A DNA stretch of 64,000 nt from the NCBI RefSeq assembly GCF_900112595.1, contig NZ_FOMI01000001.1:310001-374000 (forward strand), in the 5' to 3' direction. The number at the start of each line of letters is the position of its first letter. Position 1 is the stretch's first letter. Shown in pieces: positions 25,501 through 33,782 of this stretch. A program made the translations under genes and the position numbers. The DNA comes from Algibacter pectinivorans. Its GTDB lineage: Bacteria > Bacteroidota > Bacteroidia > Flavobacteriales > Flavobacteriaceae. The notes under the pieces were generated by a model that did no database searches, was not told where the DNA came from, and worked only from the letters and a program-made list of their open reading frames with translations.

Positions 25501-26966
25501 GCATCTTCTTGGTTTTGGTAATAGGTATTATTGGATGCTATAAGTTTAACATCATGTTTTTTAGCCAGTTTTATTAAGGTTGGGTTTACACGATCTTCAT
25601 CATCTTGATTATGGCGCATAAGCTCCACGTATAAATCATCGCCAAATTCTTCTTTCCACCAAATAAGCGCCTCTTCCGCTTGGTTTTCACCAACGTTTAA
25701 AACTTTACTAGGTACCTCGCCGTAAAGGTTTCCTGTTAATACTATAATGTCTTCTTTATACTGCTGAATCAACTTTTTATCAATTCTTGGCAAATAGTAA
25801 AACCCATCTACAAAGGCATGCGACGATAGTTTTGCTAGGTTATGATACCCATTTTTATTTTTGGCTAGCAGTACAATTTGATAGCCGTTATCTTTTCTAG
25901 ATTTATCTAAGTGATTTTCGCAAACAAAAAACTCGCAACCTATAATTGGCTTTATAGTTTTTACTTGGGTAGACTCACCATTTTCCTCTGCTTCGGCAAT
26001 TTTAGCTTCAGCTACTTTATTATGCTTATTTACAGCGTTTATAAAGTGAAAAGCTCCCATCATATTAGCATGATCGGTTAAAGCTACCGCTGGCATGTTA
26101 TACTTGGCTGCCGCCGCAACAATATCGGCAACTCCCATAGTAGATTGTAATACCGAAAACTGTGAATGATTGTGTAAATGCACAAAATCTACATCGGCTA
26201 AATCGGAAACATTTTGGCTAATTTCTTCCGAAGATATATCTACCTCTTGCGCCTTTTTTAAACGTGCATTAATTTTTGCACTTTCCTTTTTAAGATTGAT
26301 ATGCTTTAAACCAATAAGCTGAATAGTATCGGGATTTTCTTTTTTGAAATCCTCAAAATATTCAGGTTCCACATCTAGCTGTTCTTTGGTGTATTCGCCT
26401 AAACGAATTAACTCTAAAAAACAACGGGTTGTAGCTTCTACATCGGCAGTGGCGTTATGCGCTTCAGAAAAAGGTACGTTAAATAAAAACTCGTGCAACT
26501 CTGTTAAGGTAGGGAGTTTAAATTTTCCGTAGCGTCCACCAGGAATTTCACATAAATTGGCTGTATGCTCGGTACAGGTATCTAAAACAGGTAATTCTTG
26601 TAAAGGATTATCAACAGCACCACGAACAAATTCGGCACCCATAATATTTAAATCGAACTTTACATTTTGCCCTACTACAAATTTTGTTTTTCCTAAAGCG
26701 ATATTAAATTTCTCTAAAACCTCTGCTAAAGAAACCCCTTGCTCTTGTGCCAACTCTGTAGAAATACCATGAATTTTTTCTGCATCATACGGAATATTAA
26801 AACCTTCTGGCTTTACTAAATAATCCTGACTCTCAATACAGTTACCCATACCATCGTGCAGTTGCCATGCAATTTGAATACACCTAGGCCAATTATCGGT
26901 ATCTGTAATTGGTGCATCCCAACGTTTTGGTAATCCGGTAGTTTCGGTATCGAAAATTAAATACAT
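22578..26966 (-). CDS. dnaE: DNA polymerase III alpha subunit with fused N-terminal DnaQ-like exonuclease
   Basis: I start at ATG 26966 (MYLIFDTETTG), since the 38 extra codons upstream encode no domain. The 1462-residue replicase has a DEDD exonuclease domain (about 1-190, DTETTGLPKRW), then a PHP domain (HLHNHSQFSVLQS), the C-family polymerase core with catalytic acidic residues in MPDIDIDFDDEGR, an active-site FLGLKTLTL region and VYQEQVMLLS, a helix-hairpin segment and a C-terminal OB fold (LVFGGVVTDVQHRV). Proofreading and polymerisation on one chain is the usual flavobacterial arrangement. Confidence 0.95.
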   Translation of the reverse strand: MYLIFDTETTGLPKRWDAPITDTDNWPRCIQIAWQLHDGMGNCIESQDYLVKPEGFNIPYDAEKIHGISTELAQEQGVSLAEVLEKFNIALGKTKFVVGQNVKFDLNIMGAEFVRGAVDNPLQELPVLDTCTEHTANLCEIPGGRYGKFKLPTLTELHEFLFNVPFSEAHNATADVEATTRCFLELIRLGEYTKEQLDVEPEYFEDFKKENPDTIQLIGLKHINLKKESAKINARLKKAQEVDISSEEISQNVSDLADVDFVHLHNHSQFSVLQSTMGVADIVAAAAKYNMPAVALTDHANMMGAFHFINAVNKHNKVAEAKIAEAEENGESTQVKTIKPIIGCEFFVCENHLDKSRKDNGYQIVLLAKNKNGYHNLAKLSSHAFVDGFYYLPRIDKKLIQQYKEDIIVLTGNLYGEVPSKVLNVGENQAEEALIWWKEEFGDDLYVELMRHNQDDEDRVNPTLIKLAKKHDVKLIASNNTYYQNQEDANAHDILLCVKDGEKQATPIGRGRGYRYGLPNQEYYFKSADAMKELFKDVPEAIINVQEVVDKIEGYQLARDVLLPAFDIPEEFKHKEDEVDGGKRGENAYLKHLVYEGAKKRYGEPLSEEVTERLDFELSVIENTGYPGYFLIVEDFIREARKMDVSVGPGRGSAAGSVAAYCLWITNIDPLKYDLLFERFLNPDRVSMPDIDIDFDDEGRSRVMDYVIDKYGSNQVAQIITYGTMAAKSSIRDTARVLDLPLFDADRIAKLIPNMSKLGKIFGLSEKELGSKFRAEDLEKINELLNIADGSDLQAETLNLARTLEGSVRNTGIHACGVIITPDDITKFVPVSLAKDSDLYVTQFDNSVVEDAGLLKMDFLGLKTLTLIKDTVKIVKAKHDILLDPETFPLDDEKTYELFQRGETVGVFQYESPGMQKHLRDLKPTVFEDLIAMNALYRPGPMEYIPSFVRRKHGDEDIEYDLPAMEEYLKETYGITVYQEQVMLLSQSLADFTKGEADVLRKAMGKKQIAVLDKMKPKFIEQASAKGHDAKILEKVWKDWEAFASYAFNKSHSTCYAWIAYQTAYLKAHYPAEYMAAVLSNNMNDIKQVTFFMEECKRMKLDVLGPDVNESFYKFSVNKDNAVRFGMGAIKGVGHGAVITIVENREEGGPYKSIFDFAKRIDLRAANKRAFENLALAGGFDGLSDVHRAQYFHDDGDGITFLEKAIKFAQKYKENENSAQIDMFGEQSNVQFAEPEVPPCEEWGTMEKLSKEREVVGVYISGHPLDDFKTEMKTFCNATVGMFNTLEPYVNRELVFGGVVTDVQHRVSKQGKGWAMFTIEDYTDSFEFRVFGEEYLKFRHFLLQNSFVFVKAFIREGWVNKDTGKKSDPRLQFNSFQLLHDVMENYAKKLSIQLNIKDIDEQKITALKELINMHPGNQALNFLVYDMREKIKLNMSSRRQKVKVCQELISELEAQDVKFKLN

Positions 26967-27079
26967 AAAAACATGTTTATTTATTGATGTAACTATTCGT
27001 TTAGAGCAAAAAAACGAAGTGTATAAAAATACATAGAATTTAAACTTCCTTAAAGTGATTTTATAAAGAGTTGTAAACA

Positions 27080-27108
27080 AAAAAAACGGAACCCAATGGA
27101 TTCCGCTC
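27080..27108 (-). terminator. Terminator of the first DUF2383 gene
   Basis: On the minus strand CGGAATCC and GGGTTCCG pair around ATT, followed by TTTTTTTT. It is 26 nt after the DUF2383 stop and upstream of dnaE. Confidence 0.8.
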
Positions 27109-27133
27109 TTAACTAACCAAACTAACTATCATT

Positions 27134-27583
27134 TTATGATACTAACTCTTCATGTACTTTTTCTAAATTTATTGCTGCTTGAATTTCGTTGCGTTGTTTT
27201 AGCAACATAGAATCAATGGTTGGTGGCAATGTTTTTTCTTTTAAAATCTCGTTGTATTCCTCCAAACTTGCTTCCTCACCTCTAATGGCTTCTTGTAAAA
27301 TAGCTTCTTCATCGTTAGAAGAAAATAGCGATTTTAAACTCATCCAGTTTCTGTGCATAGCACCTTTAAAACTACCTGAATCTTCTGGAATTTGACCGTA
27401 TCTAAGAATTTCGGTTCTTAAATTTTTAGCAAATTCGCTTCGCTCGCTAGCCCTACGTTTAAAAAATATTTTTAAAGTTGGACTTTCTACATTTTCAGCA
27501 GCGTTTAGATACCCTTTTTCGGCATCATAATTTTTTACTAATAATTCATTTAATTTACTTGAAATTTCTTCTGTGTACTTCAT
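27134..27583 (-). CDS. DUF2383 (PA2169-like) four-helix-bundle protein, first copy
   Basis: The 149-residue protein is all helical and matches the DUF2383/ferritin-like family: LNELLVKNYDAEKGYLNAAE, FFKRRASERSEFAKNL, GSFKGAMHRNWMSLKSLF and LQEAIRGEEASLEEYNEIL. Conserved Glu residues and the R-HR-WM segment are family hallmarks. Related proteins are often stress- or stationary-phase-induced, with unknown function. It has its own terminator. A second, more divergent copy lies at 30299-30754. Confidence 0.85.
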   Translation of the reverse strand: MKYTEEISSKLNELLVKNYDAEKGYLNAAENVESPTLKIFFKRRASERSEFAKNLRTEILRYGQIPEDSGSFKGAMHRNWMSLKSLFSSNDEEAILQEAIRGEEASLEEYNEILKEKTLPPTIDSMLLKQRNEIQAAINLEKVHEELVS

Positions 27584-27871
27584 AATATCGTTTTCATTTT
27601 AAATTTCATGTGCTTTATTTTAGTGTTCTCAAAGAACTCTTAAATTCCTTGGTTATTAATAAAATTATTAAACACAAATAAATAATTTCATTAACCATTT
27701 AATACCTTGTTTAAAGATGCATATTAGTGACATCGTTTACTCAAATATACGTCTAAACACGCCTTATGTCAAGCGATTTAACAGGCTTTGTGATGGATTT
27801 AAGAATCATTAACAATAAACCGCCGGAATTAACATAATTTATTATAATTTAGAACCATAAATTTTAACACT

Positions 27872-28939
27872 ATGCACTTTAAACATTTGGTTTTACTATT
27901 ACTCCCCTTCATTTTATTAAACTGTAAAGCAGACACCATTCCGCTGTATGTTGGCACCTATACCTCGGGTGACAGCGAAGGGATTTACAAATTTGATTTT
28001 AATACAGAAACTGGCAAACTATCTAATAGGCAATTAGCAGTCGCTGTAGAAAACCCATCATTTATTACATATTCGCCCAATAAAAAAATTATTTATGCAG
28101 TTGGCGAAGGACAGTCGAGTGCTATTACAGCTTTTAAACGTAATGACGATGGCAGTTTAACATTTATCAATTCTGAAAACAGCCAGGGCAAAGGCCCATG
28201 CCATGTAAACGTTAATGAATCTGGCAATAAAGCTGTAGTTTCAAATTATGTTGGTGGTACCGTTTCCATTCATTCTTTAAATGAAAACGGTGGTATAGAA
28301 AAAGCACCTCAAGTTTTTAATCATAATGAAGCGGGCCAAAAACCAGCTCATGCACACTCGGCACAATTTAGAAATGATGATTTATTTGTTTCCGATTTAG
28401 GAAGAAACAGATTGTATCATTACAAACTAAGCAATAACACCTATACATTAAAGTCTGAATCTATAGTTAAAATGGAAGGCAACCCAGGACCAAGGCATTT
28501 TTCTATTACCAAAGACGGCAATTTTATATACATTATAAACGAGTATGGCGGCTCTATAACTTCGGTTAAAAAAACAGATGGCGGTTTCGAGCAGATAGAC
28601 CACGATTCTACTCTAGATGAAAATTATAAAGGGCCAAACAAATGCGCCGATATTCATTTATCAAAAGACGAACGTTTTTTATATGGCTCTAATCGTGGCG
28701 AAAACTCGATAGCCGTTTTTAAACGCAATGTAAATACTGGCACCATAACCAAAATTCAAAATTGTAGCGTACATGGCGATTGGCCGCGTAATTTCACTAT
28801 AGATCCAACAGGGAAATTTCTACTTGTAGCTAACAAAAAAAGCAGTAATATTGCTGTTTTTAATATAGATCCTACAACAGGTAAACTATCATTTAACCAG
28901 GACTTTAAGGCTCCAGAACCTGTATGCTTATTGTTTTAA
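27872..28939 (+). CDS. Lactonase-family beta-propeller lipoprotein (6-phosphogluconolactonase-like)
   Basis: The 355-residue protein has a lipoprotein signal (Cys18 in LPFILLNCKA) and the seven-bladed lactonase propeller. The family start PLYVGTYTSGDSEGIYKF and later blades such as GPRHFSITKDGNFIYIINE and DWPRNFTIDPTGKFLLVANK are typical, with repeating FxxxxxGKFLLVAN-type strands. Cytoplasmic homologues (Pgl/YbhE) hydrolyse 6-phosphogluconolactone. The lipid anchor places this one in the envelope, so that substrate is unlikely and its role is open. Confidence 0.85.
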   Translation: MHFKHLVLLLLPFILLNCKADTIPLYVGTYTSGDSEGIYKFDFNTETGKLSNRQLAVAVENPSFITYSPNKKIIYAVGEGQSSAITAFKRNDDGSLTFINSENSQGKGPCHVNVNESGNKAVVSNYVGGTVSIHSLNENGGIEKAPQVFNHNEAGQKPAHAHSAQFRNDDLFVSDLGRNRLYHYKLSNNTYTLKSESIVKMEGNPGPRHFSITKDGNFIYIINEYGGSITSVKKTDGGFEQIDHDSTLDENYKGPNKCADIHLSKDERFLYGSNRGENSIAVFKRNVNTGTITKIQNCSVHGDWPRNFTIDPTGKFLLVANKKSSNIAVFNIDPTTGKLSFNQDFKAPEPVCLLF

Positions 28940-28980
28940 AATTCATTAAAAATAAAATACGAGTAATTAAATATTTATAT

Positions 28981-28988
28981 TATCTTTG
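28981..28988 (+). promoter_or_regulatory. -7 element of the rpsP promoter
   Basis: TATCTTTG, followed by CGCCC, matches the TAnnTTTG consensus 48 nt upstream of the rpsP ATG. No clear TTTG -33 element is visible at the expected distance. Confidence 0.6.
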
Positions 28989-29035
28989 CGCCCTTATTAA
29001 TAACCGAGGTCGAGAACCTCAAATAATTAATTATT

Positions 29036-29554
29036 ATGCCAGTAAAAATTAGATTACAAAGACATGGTAAAAAAGGGAAACCTTTTTACTGGATCGTAGC
29101 AGCTGATGCACGTTCAAAAAGAGACGGTAAATACTTAGAGAAATTAGGTATCTACAATCCAAACACAAACCCAGCAACTGTTGAATTAAACGTTGATGGC
29201 GCTGTAACGTGGTTACAGAATGGTGCACAACCAACTAATACCGCTAAGACTTTATTGTCTTACAAAGGTGCAATGCTAAAAAATCACCTAGCTGGTGGTG
29301 TTAGAAAAGGCGCTTTAACTGAAGAGCAAGCAGAAGCTAAATTTACTGCTTGGTTAGAAGAAAAAGAAGCTAAAATTCAAGCGAAAGCTGACGGTTTATC
29401 TGATGTAGAAGCAAAAGCGAAAGCTGATGCTCTTGCAGCTGAGAAAGCTGTTAACGAAGCAAGAATTGCTGCAGCTGCTCCTGCTCCTGTTGAGGAAGAA
29501 GCAACTGAAGACGCTCCTGCTGCTGAGGCTGAAGCTTCAAACGAAGAAGAATAA
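29036..29554 (+). CDS. rpsP: 30S ribosomal protein S16 with long C-terminal extension
   Basis: Residues 1-80 are bS16 (MPVKIRLQRHGKKGKPFYWI, YLEKLGIYNPNT, TVELNVDGAVTWLQNGAQPT), a small-subunit assembly protein. The 172-residue length is about twice that of E. coli S16. The extra C-terminal half is Ala/Glu/Lys-rich and probably helical, ending in an acidic Glu-rich tail. Long S16 tails are common in Bacteroidota. It is followed by a strong terminator and then rimM, the classic S16-RimM pairing. Confidence 0.95.
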   Translation: MPVKIRLQRHGKKGKPFYWIVAADARSKRDGKYLEKLGIYNPNTNPATVELNVDGAVTWLQNGAQPTNTAKTLLSYKGAMLKNHLAGGVRKGALTEEQAEAKFTAWLEEKEAKIQAKADGLSDVEAKAKADALAAEKAVNEARIAAAAPAPVEEEATEDAPAAEAEASNEEE

Positions 29555-29577
29555 AAAATCATTTTTTATACTTTTAA

Positions 29578-29607
29578 ACTCCGATAGCAATATCGGAGTT
29601 TTTTTTG
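29578..29607 (+). terminator. Strong terminator between rpsP and rimM
   Basis: ACTCCGATA-GCAA-TATCGGAGT is a perfect 9-bp stem followed by TTTTTTT, 24 nt after the rpsP stop. It would uncouple rimM from most rpsP transcription. Confidence 0.88.
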
Positions 29608-29701
29608 TTAAATAGTACTCGCAACAGCGGGAATCTCATTAACTTTAGAATTAAATTTGAAACCATTTCTGCACTCGCGGAAATGAAATAAATCACTTTC
29701 T

Positions 29702-30226
29702 ATGAAAAAAGAAGATTGTTTTTATTTGGGTAAAATTGTAAAAAAGTACAGTTTTAAAGGCGAAGTATTAGCTAAGTTAGATACCGACCAACCTGATATT
29801 TATGAAAATCTAGACGCTATATTTTTGGAGTTAAGAAATAATCTTGTTCCATTTTTTATTGAAAGTTCTCAATTACATAAATCGGAATTACTGCGTATAA
29901 AATTTGAAGATGTCGATACCGAAGCAGATGCCGATTCTATTATGAAAAGTGGTTTATACCTACCATTAGATTTACTTCCAAAACTTGAAGGAAATAAATT
30001 TTATTTCCATGAGGTTATTGGTTTTACTGTAACAGATAAAAACTTTGGTGATGTAGGAATTATAAAAGCTATTAACGACTCTACGGCACAATCGCTTTTT
30101 GAAATTGACAGTGATGGTACAGAAATTTTAATACCCATGAACGATGAGTTTATAATTAAAGTAGATCGAGACACTAAAACCATTTTAGTTGAAACACCAG
30201 AAGGCCTTATAGACTTATATTTATAA
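29702..30226 (+). CDS. rimM: Ribosome maturation factor RimM
   Basis: The 174-residue protein has the RimM N-terminal beta-barrel (FYLGKIVKKYSFKGEVLAKL) and C-terminal PRC-barrel (KFYFHEVIGFTVTDKNFGDV, then PMNDEFIIKVDRDTKTI and ETPEGLIDLYL). RimM helps 16S rRNA 3'-major domain maturation and binds S19. It follows rpsP as in most bacteria, but with 147 nt and a terminator between them. No trmD or rplS follows. The downstream gene is on the opposite strand. Confidence 0.95.
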   Translation: MKKEDCFYLGKIVKKYSFKGEVLAKLDTDQPDIYENLDAIFLELRNNLVPFFIESSQLHKSELLRIKFEDVDTEADADSIMKSGLYLPLDLLPKLEGNKFYFHEVIGFTVTDKNFGDVGIIKAINDSTAQSLFEIDSDGTEILIPMNDEFIIKVDRDTKTILVETPEGLIDLYL

Positions 30227-30241
30227 ACACCCCTTAACATG

Positions 30242-30273
30242 CAAAAAAGCAACCCTTTGGGTTGCTTTTTTTT
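30242..30273. terminator. Bidirectional terminator between rimM and DUF2383 gene
   Basis: AAAAAAGCAACCC-TTT-GGGTTGCTTTTTT is a near-perfect hairpin between the convergent ends of rimM and the second DUF2383 gene. Confidence 0.88.
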
Positions 30274-30298
30274 ATATCAATTATATAGAAACTTAATA

Positions 30299-30754
30299 CT
30301 ATGCAACAAGATTTTTTTCTACAATAATTGCATTTAAAGCATTTTGAATTTGTGCTTTTTGACCCTCCAATATTACTCTAGTAGAATGTGGTAAGTCCAT
30401 TATACCTAACAAATCATCATACTTCCCTATTGTCAATTCTTTTAACTTGCATATTTCTACATACAAATTAACTTTATCTTCAAACAGGAACAACCGTCTA
30501 AAATTCATCCACGTAACATAAAACCCGTTTTCTAATTTCCCATCAAACTTAAGTTCCATGTTGGCATTAATATTTTCAATTTCTACTATTAAATCTTTGC
30601 CAAATTCATTACGCTCAAGCCCACGTTCTTTAAAAAAGGTTTTTAATTCGGTATCGGTAACAGCGTTTAGTGCTTCTGTATAAATTTTTTCAACCTCATA
30701 ATTTAAGGTTAACAAATCGTTTAATCCTTTTAATAATTTTTCTGAGTACATCAT
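30299..30754 (-). CDS. DUF2383-like four-helix protein, second copy
   Basis: The 151-residue helical protein is paralogous to the one at 27134: LKGLNDLLTLNYEVEKIYTEA, TFFKERGLERNEFGKDLIVE and YVTWMNFRRLF align with LNELLVKNYDAEKGYLNAAE, FFKRRASERSEFAKNLRTE and HRNWMSLKSLF. It is more divergent in the third and fourth helices. The function is unknown. Either of two adjacent Met codons could be the start. It is monocistronic, with a terminator shared with rimM. Confidence 0.75.
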   Translation of the reverse strand: MMYSEKLLKGLNDLLTLNYEVEKIYTEALNAVTDTELKTFFKERGLERNEFGKDLIVEIENINANMELKFDGKLENGFYVTWMNFRRLFLFEDKVNLYVEICKLKELTIGKYDDLLGIMDLPHSTRVILEGQKAQIQNALNAIIVEKNLVA

Positions 30755-30890
30755 AACTTCTAAATAAAGGTTTTTACCTCTAACTCTAAAAGAACCAATA
30801 ATCGTATTTTATTTAACATAGTTTAATAAAATTTATAACACTTTAACACATTATTTCATACTATTGCCTAAAATTTTTAAAGAACCAATC

Positions 30891-31613
30891 ATGTTAAAAC
30901 CTTTTGTTTTTAAGGAATTTCAAGTAAATCATGACCAATGTGCCATGAAAATTGGTACCGATGGTGTTTTATTAGGAGCATGGACTTCGCTTAACAACCG
31001 GCCGTTTTCAGTTTTAGATATTGGAGCTGGAACTGGCGTATTAGCTTTAATGCTTGCCCAACGTAGTGATGCCGAAATTATTGATGCTATTGAAATTGAC
31101 GATAGTGCCTTTGAGCAATGTGTTGACAATTTTGAGCAATCGCCTTGGGGCGACCGCCTATTTTGTTACCATGCCTCATTAGCCGATTTTACTGAAGAAC
31201 TCGAAACCGAAGAAGACAAATACGATATTATTATATGCAACCCGCCTTTCTATTCTGAAGATTACAAAACCGATAATAACCAAAGAGATTTAGCCAGGTT
31301 TCAAGATGCTATGCCGTTTAATCACTTACTGGAGAGCGCCTCAAAATTACTCTCAGAAATTGGTGTGTTTTCAGTTGTAATACCTTTTAAAGAGTCCTCA
31401 AGTTTTATCCAATTAGCTTCAGAGTTCAACTTGTTTCCAAATAGAATTTTACACGTAAAAGGAAACCCTACCTCTGAAATTAAACGTGCTTTAATAGAAT
31501 TTTCGTTCCGCAGTAGCGAAACCACTATAGAGTCCTTAATTATTGAAACCGACCGACACCAATACACCGAAGCTTATATCAATTTAACTAAAGATTTCTA
31601 CCTAAAAATGTAA
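30891..31613 (+). CDS. trmN6: tRNA1(Val) (adenine37-N6)-methyltransferase family protein
   Basis: I use ATG 30891 (MLKPFVFKEFQVNHDQCAMK); an upstream TTG in frame is not needed. The 240-residue enzyme has the SAM-binding LDIGAGTGVLALMLAQ, the acidic IEID, and the N6-adenine methyltransferase signature NPPFY at residues 117-121. The opening FxVNHDQCAMKIGTDGVLLG is typical of YfiC/TrmN6, which modifies A37 of tRNA-Val. It is transcribed alone. Confidence 0.9.
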   Translation: MLKPFVFKEFQVNHDQCAMKIGTDGVLLGAWTSLNNRPFSVLDIGAGTGVLALMLAQRSDAEIIDAIEIDDSAFEQCVDNFEQSPWGDRLFCYHASLADFTEELETEEDKYDIIICNPPFYSEDYKTDNNQRDLARFQDAMPFNHLLESASKLLSEIGVFSVVIPFKESSSFIQLASEFNLFPNRILHVKGNPTSEIKRALIEFSFRSSETTIESLIIETDRHQYTEAYINLTKDFYLKM

Positions 31614-31713
31614 CAACATCTAGAAAGATTCTTTAAATTTGAGTTGTTATATTGATTTATTGATAAAAATAAAACCTGTTTACTAATAATTCTCATTTAA
31701 ACACTCTAGCATA

Positions 31714-32892
31714 ATGAAACCCGACTTATTTGAAGCTCCTGATTATTATAATTTAGATGAATTATTAACCGAAGAACATAAGTTGGTTAGAGACGCCGCC
31801 CGCGAATGGGTAAAACGCGACGTCTCACCCATTATTGAAGACTATGCCCAAAAGGCAGAGTTCCCTAAGCAAATTATAGAAGGTTTAGCAAATATTGGTG
31901 CTTTTGGACCTTACATACCAATGGAATATGGTGGTGCAGGTTTAGACCAAATTAGTTATGGTTTAATTATGCAAGAAATTGAGCGTGGCGATTCTGGGGT
32001 GCGCTCTACAGCATCGGTACAATCATCGTTAGCTATGTATCCTATTTGGAAATATGGTAACGAAGCACAACGCAGTAAATATTTACCAAAATTAGCTAGT
32101 GGCGAATGGATGGGTTGTTTTGGGTTAACCGAACCAGATCACGGCAGTAACCCTGGAGGTATGGTTACCAATTTTAAAGATAAAGGCGACCACTACTTGC
32201 TTAATGGTGCCAAAATGTGGATTAGCAATGCGCCATTTGCACAAGTTGCTGTGGTATGGGCTAAAGACGAAAGCGGACGCATTCATGGTCTTATTGTAGA
32301 ACGTGGAATGGAAGGTTTTACAACGCCAGAAACACACAACAAATGGTCGCTACGAGCATCGTCTACTGGCGAGCTTATTTTTGATAATGTAAAAGTACCT
32401 AAAGCGAATGTATTACCTAACAAATCTGGTTTAGGCGCACCGCTTGGTTGTCTAGATTCCGCACGTTTTGGTATCGCCTGGGGCGCTATTGGTGCGGCTA
32501 TGGATTGCTATGACACTGCTTTGCGTTACAGCAAAGAGCGTATGCAGTTTGGTAAACCTATTGGTCAATTTCAATTGCAACAAAAAAAGCTAGCCGAAAT
32601 GATTACCGAAATTACCAAAGCCCAACTCTTAGCTTGGAGACTTGGTGTAATGCGCGAAAATGGTACAGCAACCTCGGCACAAATATCTATGGCGAAACGC
32701 AATAATGTGGATATGGCTTTAAAAATTGCTCGCGATGCCAGACAAATGCTTGGTGGCATGGGTATTAGTGGCGAATATTCTATTATGCGACATATGATGA
32801 ATCTAGAAAGCGTAGTAACTTACGAGGGTACTCACGATATTCATTTGCTAATTACTGGACTTGATGTAACTGGATTAAATGCCTTTAAATAG
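31714..32892 (+). CDS. Acyl-CoA dehydrogenase, glutaryl-CoA dehydrogenase-like
   Basis: The 392-residue flavoenzyme has the acyl-CoA dehydrogenase order: N-terminal helices, the FAD-binding CFGLTEPDHGSNPGGM, the WISNAPFAQVAVVWAKD strand region, RMQFGKPIGQFQLQQKKLAE, and catalytic Glu371 in TYEGTHDIHLL. The RHMMNLESVVTYEGTHDIH end and ITGLDVTGLNAFK tail are closest to glutaryl-CoA dehydrogenase (oxidative decarboxylation of glutaryl-CoA to crotonyl-CoA in lysine/tryptophan catabolism). The saccharopine dehydrogenase at 56988 would fit a lysine route. Substrate specificity is inferred. Confidence 0.85.
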   Translation: MKPDLFEAPDYYNLDELLTEEHKLVRDAAREWVKRDVSPIIEDYAQKAEFPKQIIEGLANIGAFGPYIPMEYGGAGLDQISYGLIMQEIERGDSGVRSTASVQSSLAMYPIWKYGNEAQRSKYLPKLASGEWMGCFGLTEPDHGSNPGGMVTNFKDKGDHYLLNGAKMWISNAPFAQVAVVWAKDESGRIHGLIVERGMEGFTTPETHNKWSLRASSTGELIFDNVKVPKANVLPNKSGLGAPLGCLDSARFGIAWGAIGAAMDCYDTALRYSKERMQFGKPIGQFQLQQKKLAEMITEITKAQLLAWRLGVMRENGTATSAQISMAKRNNVDMALKIARDARQMLGGMGISGEYSIMRHMMNLESVVTYEGTHDIHLLITGLDVTGLNAFK

Positions 32893-32971
32893 AAAGTAGT
32901 AATTCATTCACAGCAACCATGAGATAAAACCAAGTAAAACATAGTTTCGTATATTTAGTAAAAAAGCGACT

Positions 32972-33733
32972 ATGAAACTTCAAGTATATTTTCTAACCTT
33001 TTTAATTACCACTTGTTTAAGCTGCTCTAGCGAACCTGTAAATTCGCAAGAACAAACACCACCAAAAGTTTTAACGCCTGTAGAAACCACAGAAGTTGAA
33101 GAAACAAACAATCCTGTAGGACCAGAAACTATAAAATATTTAGCTTTAGGAGATAGCTATACCATAGGCCAAAGTGTTTGCGAAACTTGTAGGTATCCTG
33201 AGATTTTAAAACGTGAAATTTTAAAAAATCTCGATTCTGTTTCTACCTTCGAGTTATCTGTTATTGCAACCACAGGATGGACAACCAATAACCTAATAAA
33301 CGCCATTGCAAACCAAAATCCAAAAACAGACTTCGATGTGGTTAGCCTTTTAATTGGGGTAAATAACCAGTATCAAAATATGGCTTTTAGTGTTTATGAG
33401 TCGGAATTTCCAAAATTAGTAAATACTGCCATTGCCAAAGCTAAAGGCAATAAAGAGCATGTTATTGTAATATCCATCCCAGACTACGCTTACACGCCTT
33501 TTGGACGAGGCAACACCAACATATCTGCTAGCTTAGACCGGTACAATACATTTGCTAAAAATTATTGCGACAGCAACAACATTAGCTATGTTAACATTAC
33601 AGATATAACTAGACAAGGGTTGGAAAATCCAAATTTAGTGGCTAACGATGGTTTACACCCATCGGAACTCGCCTATTCCATGTTTGTAGAGCGATTACTT
33701 CCTGTTGCCATCGAAAAATTAAAATTGGAATAA
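32972..33733 (+). CDS. SGNH/GDSL hydrolase lipoprotein
   Basis: The 253-residue protein has a lipoprotein signal (Cys in TTCLSCSS, residue 18), a low-complexity Thr/Glu/Pro linker to about residue 50, and an SGNH esterase domain: block I LALGDSYTIGQ with Ser62, block III-like LLIGVNNQYQ (Gly/Asn) and block V DGLHPSELAYSMF with Asp and His. It is a surface or periplasmic esterase or lipase of unknown substrate. It is transcribed alone or with the downstream phosphoesterase. Confidence 0.88.
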   Translation: MKLQVYFLTFLITTCLSCSSEPVNSQEQTPPKVLTPVETTEVEETNNPVGPETIKYLALGDSYTIGQSVCETCRYPEILKREILKNLDSVSTFELSVIATTGWTTNNLINAIANQNPKTDFDVVSLLIGVNNQYQNMAFSVYESEFPKLVNTAIAKAKGNKEHVIVISIPDYAYTPFGRGNTNISASLDRYNTFAKNYCDSNNISYVNITDITRQGLENPNLVANDGLHPSELAYSMFVERLLPVAIEKLKLE

Positions 33734-33782
33734 TCTCTAAAAAACAGTTTCAATAGAAAGGCATTTTGTTTACATTTACTGT

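Noticed and set aside
26967-27080. 38-codon upstream extension of dnaE
   Set aside because: It encodes no recognisable domain and overlaps the terminator of the DUF2383 gene. The internal MYLIFDTETTG start matches the exonuclease domain.
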